From the NCBI GenBank assembly GCA_016838945.1, contig JADLKP010000111.1:1-7235 (forward strand): a DNA stretch of 7,235 nucleotides, read 5' to 3'. The translations under genes were made by a program, and so were the position numbers. Under the pieces are notes generated by a model. The model was not told where the DNA came from, searched no databases, and saw only the letters and a list, made by a program, of their open reading frames with translations. The DNA is from Methanobrevibacter sp. Its GTDB lineage: Archaea; Methanobacteriota; Methanobacteria; Methanobacteriales; Methanobacteriaceae. This document shows positions 6,564-7,235 of this stretch, one piece after another. Every line of letters begins with the position of its first letter. The stretch's first letter is position 1.

Positions 6564-6620
6564 GCTCTTTCTCTTTTTCTTATATTTTTCTTCTTTTTTT
6601 ATTTTTTTATTTTTTACTTA
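6564..6620 (+). terminator. T-rich terminator region after fwdC
   Basis: Immediately after the fwdC stop the + strand is strongly pyrimidine-rich, with runs of five to seven T (for example at 6593-6600, 6602-6608 and 6610-6615) and no strong hairpin. Archaeal RNA polymerase commonly terminates at such clustered T tracts, so this is the likely 3' end of the operon. Confidence 0.65.
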
Positions 6621-6635
6621 TTTCAAAATGAATTT

Positions 6636-6657
6636 TTAACTTTTAAATCATAATTTA
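6636..6657. repeat. Partial copy of the upstream palindrome box
   Basis: The 16 bases TTTAAATCATAATTTA at 6642-6657 are identical to 45-60 upstream of the operon. Extending to 6636-6653 gives 15 of 18 matches with the 39-56 palindrome; the three mismatches are together in the left arm, so the symmetry is lost here. It may be a shared regulatory site for the operon and the following gene, or a coincidence in AT-rich DNA. Confidence 0.3.
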
Positions 6658-6731
6658 ATCAATTGGAATCTTGTTATTTGAGGTCAATGATTTTGATTTA
6701 ATTTAATTATTTTCTTAATTGATTAAATTAT
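6650..6731. repeat. 15-bp perfect inverted repeat with 52-base spacer
   Basis: ATAATTTAATCAATT (6650-6664) and AATTGATTAAATTAT (6717-6731) are exact reverse complements. In RNA they could pair as a weak A/U-rich stem; in DNA they could be two sites for one protein. The 243 bases between fwdC and the last gene (6564-6806) hold no convincing gene besides this repeat, the T-rich stretch and the promoter candidate. Confidence 0.35.
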
Positions 6732-6765
6732 CATTTATTAGTATTAATTATAAAATTATTAATCG

Positions 6766-6774
6766 TATATTTAA
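6766..6774 (+). promoter_or_regulatory. TATA-like box of the last gene
   Basis: TATATTTAA lies about 33-41 bases before the start codon at 6807. Initiation about 25 bases downstream would leave a leader of about 10-15 bases that still contains AGGTG. A second option is ATTATAAAATTATT at 6748-6761. Neither stands out strongly from the AT-rich background. Confidence 0.3.
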
Positions 6775-6796
6775 TTTAAATGATTCTATGTACAAA

Positions 6797-6801
6797 AGGT
6801 G
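6797..6801 (+). promoter_or_regulatory. Ribosome binding site deciding the start of the last gene
   Basis: AGGTG ends 5 bases before ATG at 6807. It lies downstream of the alternative in-frame ATG at 6780, which has no purine-rich site before it. This supports 6807 as the start. Confidence 0.6.
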
Positions 6802-6806
6802 TAATT

Positions 6807-7109
6807 ATGGTCAAAGAGATACTTATGGACCCAGACGATATTATAGAATACGTAAGAAATAATGTGAAAGTGGATGACATTTTTGAATTGTCATACAACA
6901 GGGTATTTGCTCCAGGTACTGTACTTGGACTCACTCCAGAAGATGAGGAAACAGGTGAAGGATTGATTATTTCTCTTCAGCTCAATGGTGAATTGCTAAA
7001 TCAAGCTGTAGATATTGATTTGCATAAGGTTAAGGATGAAATCATTGAGTTCCGTCATATGCCTGGCGGAGATGAAGATAAGCTTGTCATTGTTGAAGCT
7101 ACCTTATAG
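6807..7109 (+). CDS. Small conserved-looking protein of unknown function (possibly DUF2097-like)
   Basis: A 100-residue acidic protein, probably cytoplasmic, with no cysteine, signal peptide or membrane segment. It opens with a helix-like stretch (MDPDDIIEYVRNNVKVDD, residues 7-24). Short beta-like segments follow (RVFAPGTVLGL; LIISLQLNG; KLVIVEATL), suggesting a small mixed alpha/beta domain. I do not recognise a catalytic motif. It recalls the small methanogen-specific proteins grouped as DUF2097, but that is memory-based and uncertain. It has its own spacer, promoter candidate and ribosome binding site, so it is probably not part of the fwd operon. Codon use resembles the first gene more than fwdF to fwdC, consistent with moderate expression. 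It ends in a hairpin terminator. Confidence 0.75.
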   Translation: MVKEILMDPDDIIEYVRNNVKVDDIFELSYNRVFAPGTVLGLTPEDEETGEGLIISLQLNGELLNQAVDIDLHKVKDEIIEFRHMPGGDEDKLVIVEATL

Positions 7110-7135
7110 TTCAAACTTTTAAAAAAAGTTTGAAC
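7109..7135 (+). terminator. Perfect 12-bp hairpin after the last gene
   Basis: GTTCAAACTTTT (7109-7120) and AAAAGTTTGAAC (7124-7135) pair perfectly around an AAA loop. The stem begins on the last base of the TAG stop codon. A short T run follows at 7142-7146. From there to 7235 the strand is dominated by T tracts, with no gene visible. The combination should act as a terminator or as a 3'-end stabilising stem. Confidence 0.7.
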
Positions 7136-7235
7136 AAAATATTTTTAATGAATTTGTAAATGGGCATTTTTCTATTTTTTTACTCTTTTTATTTTATTTA
7201 TTATTATTTTTTATTATTTTACTTTATTTTTTTTA

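Noticed and set aside
6780..6782. Upstream ATG of the last gene
   Set aside because: No ribosome binding site precedes it, and the extra nine residues start within the promoter-like AT region; ATG at 6807 has AGGTG at proper spacing.
1..7235. Mobile element, CRISPR array, tRNA or rRNA
   Set aside because: No transposase-like protein, no regularly spaced direct repeats, and no tRNA- or rRNA-like GC-rich folded segments were seen on either strand.

Overview
This window is AT-rich archaeal DNA that carries a nearly complete formylmethanofuran dehydrogenase operon, all on the + strand. The enzyme catalyses the first step of CO2-reducing methanogenesis. The gene content, the methanogen-type ribosome binding sites (GGAGG/GGTGAT), the AT-rich T-tract-laden spacers and the A/T-leaning codon use point to a hydrogenotrophic methanogen of the order Methanobacteriales. 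Methanobrevibacter is my best guess. The genus is an inference from style and gene content, not from a marker gene.

Layout: positions 1-187 are a non-coding control region with two palindromes and two TATA-like boxes. Seven genes follow, with gaps or overlaps of fewer than 20 bases: a helix-turn-helix/ferredoxin fusion (fwdH-like, 188-646), the eight-cluster polyferredoxin fwdF (639-1739), the two-cluster ferredoxin fwdG (1758-1988), fwdD (1999-2571), the metal-pterin catalytic subunit fwdB (2561-3952), the amidohydrolase fwdA (3963-5681) and the beta-helix subunit fwdC (5697-6563). A T-rich terminator region and a 243-base AT-rich spacer come next. A separate small gene of unknown function (6807-7109) follows, ending in a perfect 12-bp hairpin and then a long T-rich tail to the window end.

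How the genes work together (known for the family): FwdB and FwdD hold the tungsten- or molybdenum-bispyranopterin site that reduces CO2 to formate. Formate travels through an internal tunnel to the binuclear metal site of FwdA, where it is condensed with methanofuran. FwdC is a scaffold, and FwdF and FwdG form the iron-sulfur wire that brings in low-potential electrons, probably from a heterodisulfide reductase complex. The first gene is the least ordinary part. It puts a DNA-binding domain on the same chain as two [4Fe-4S] motifs, at the head of an operon whose product is itself an iron-sulfur enzyme. That makes it a candidate redox- or iron-sulfur-sensing autoregulator, with candidate operator sites directly upstream. 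Gene order is D-B-A-C, unlike the D-A-C-B order recalled for Methanothermobacter. No mobile element, CRISPR array, tRNA or rRNA was seen.
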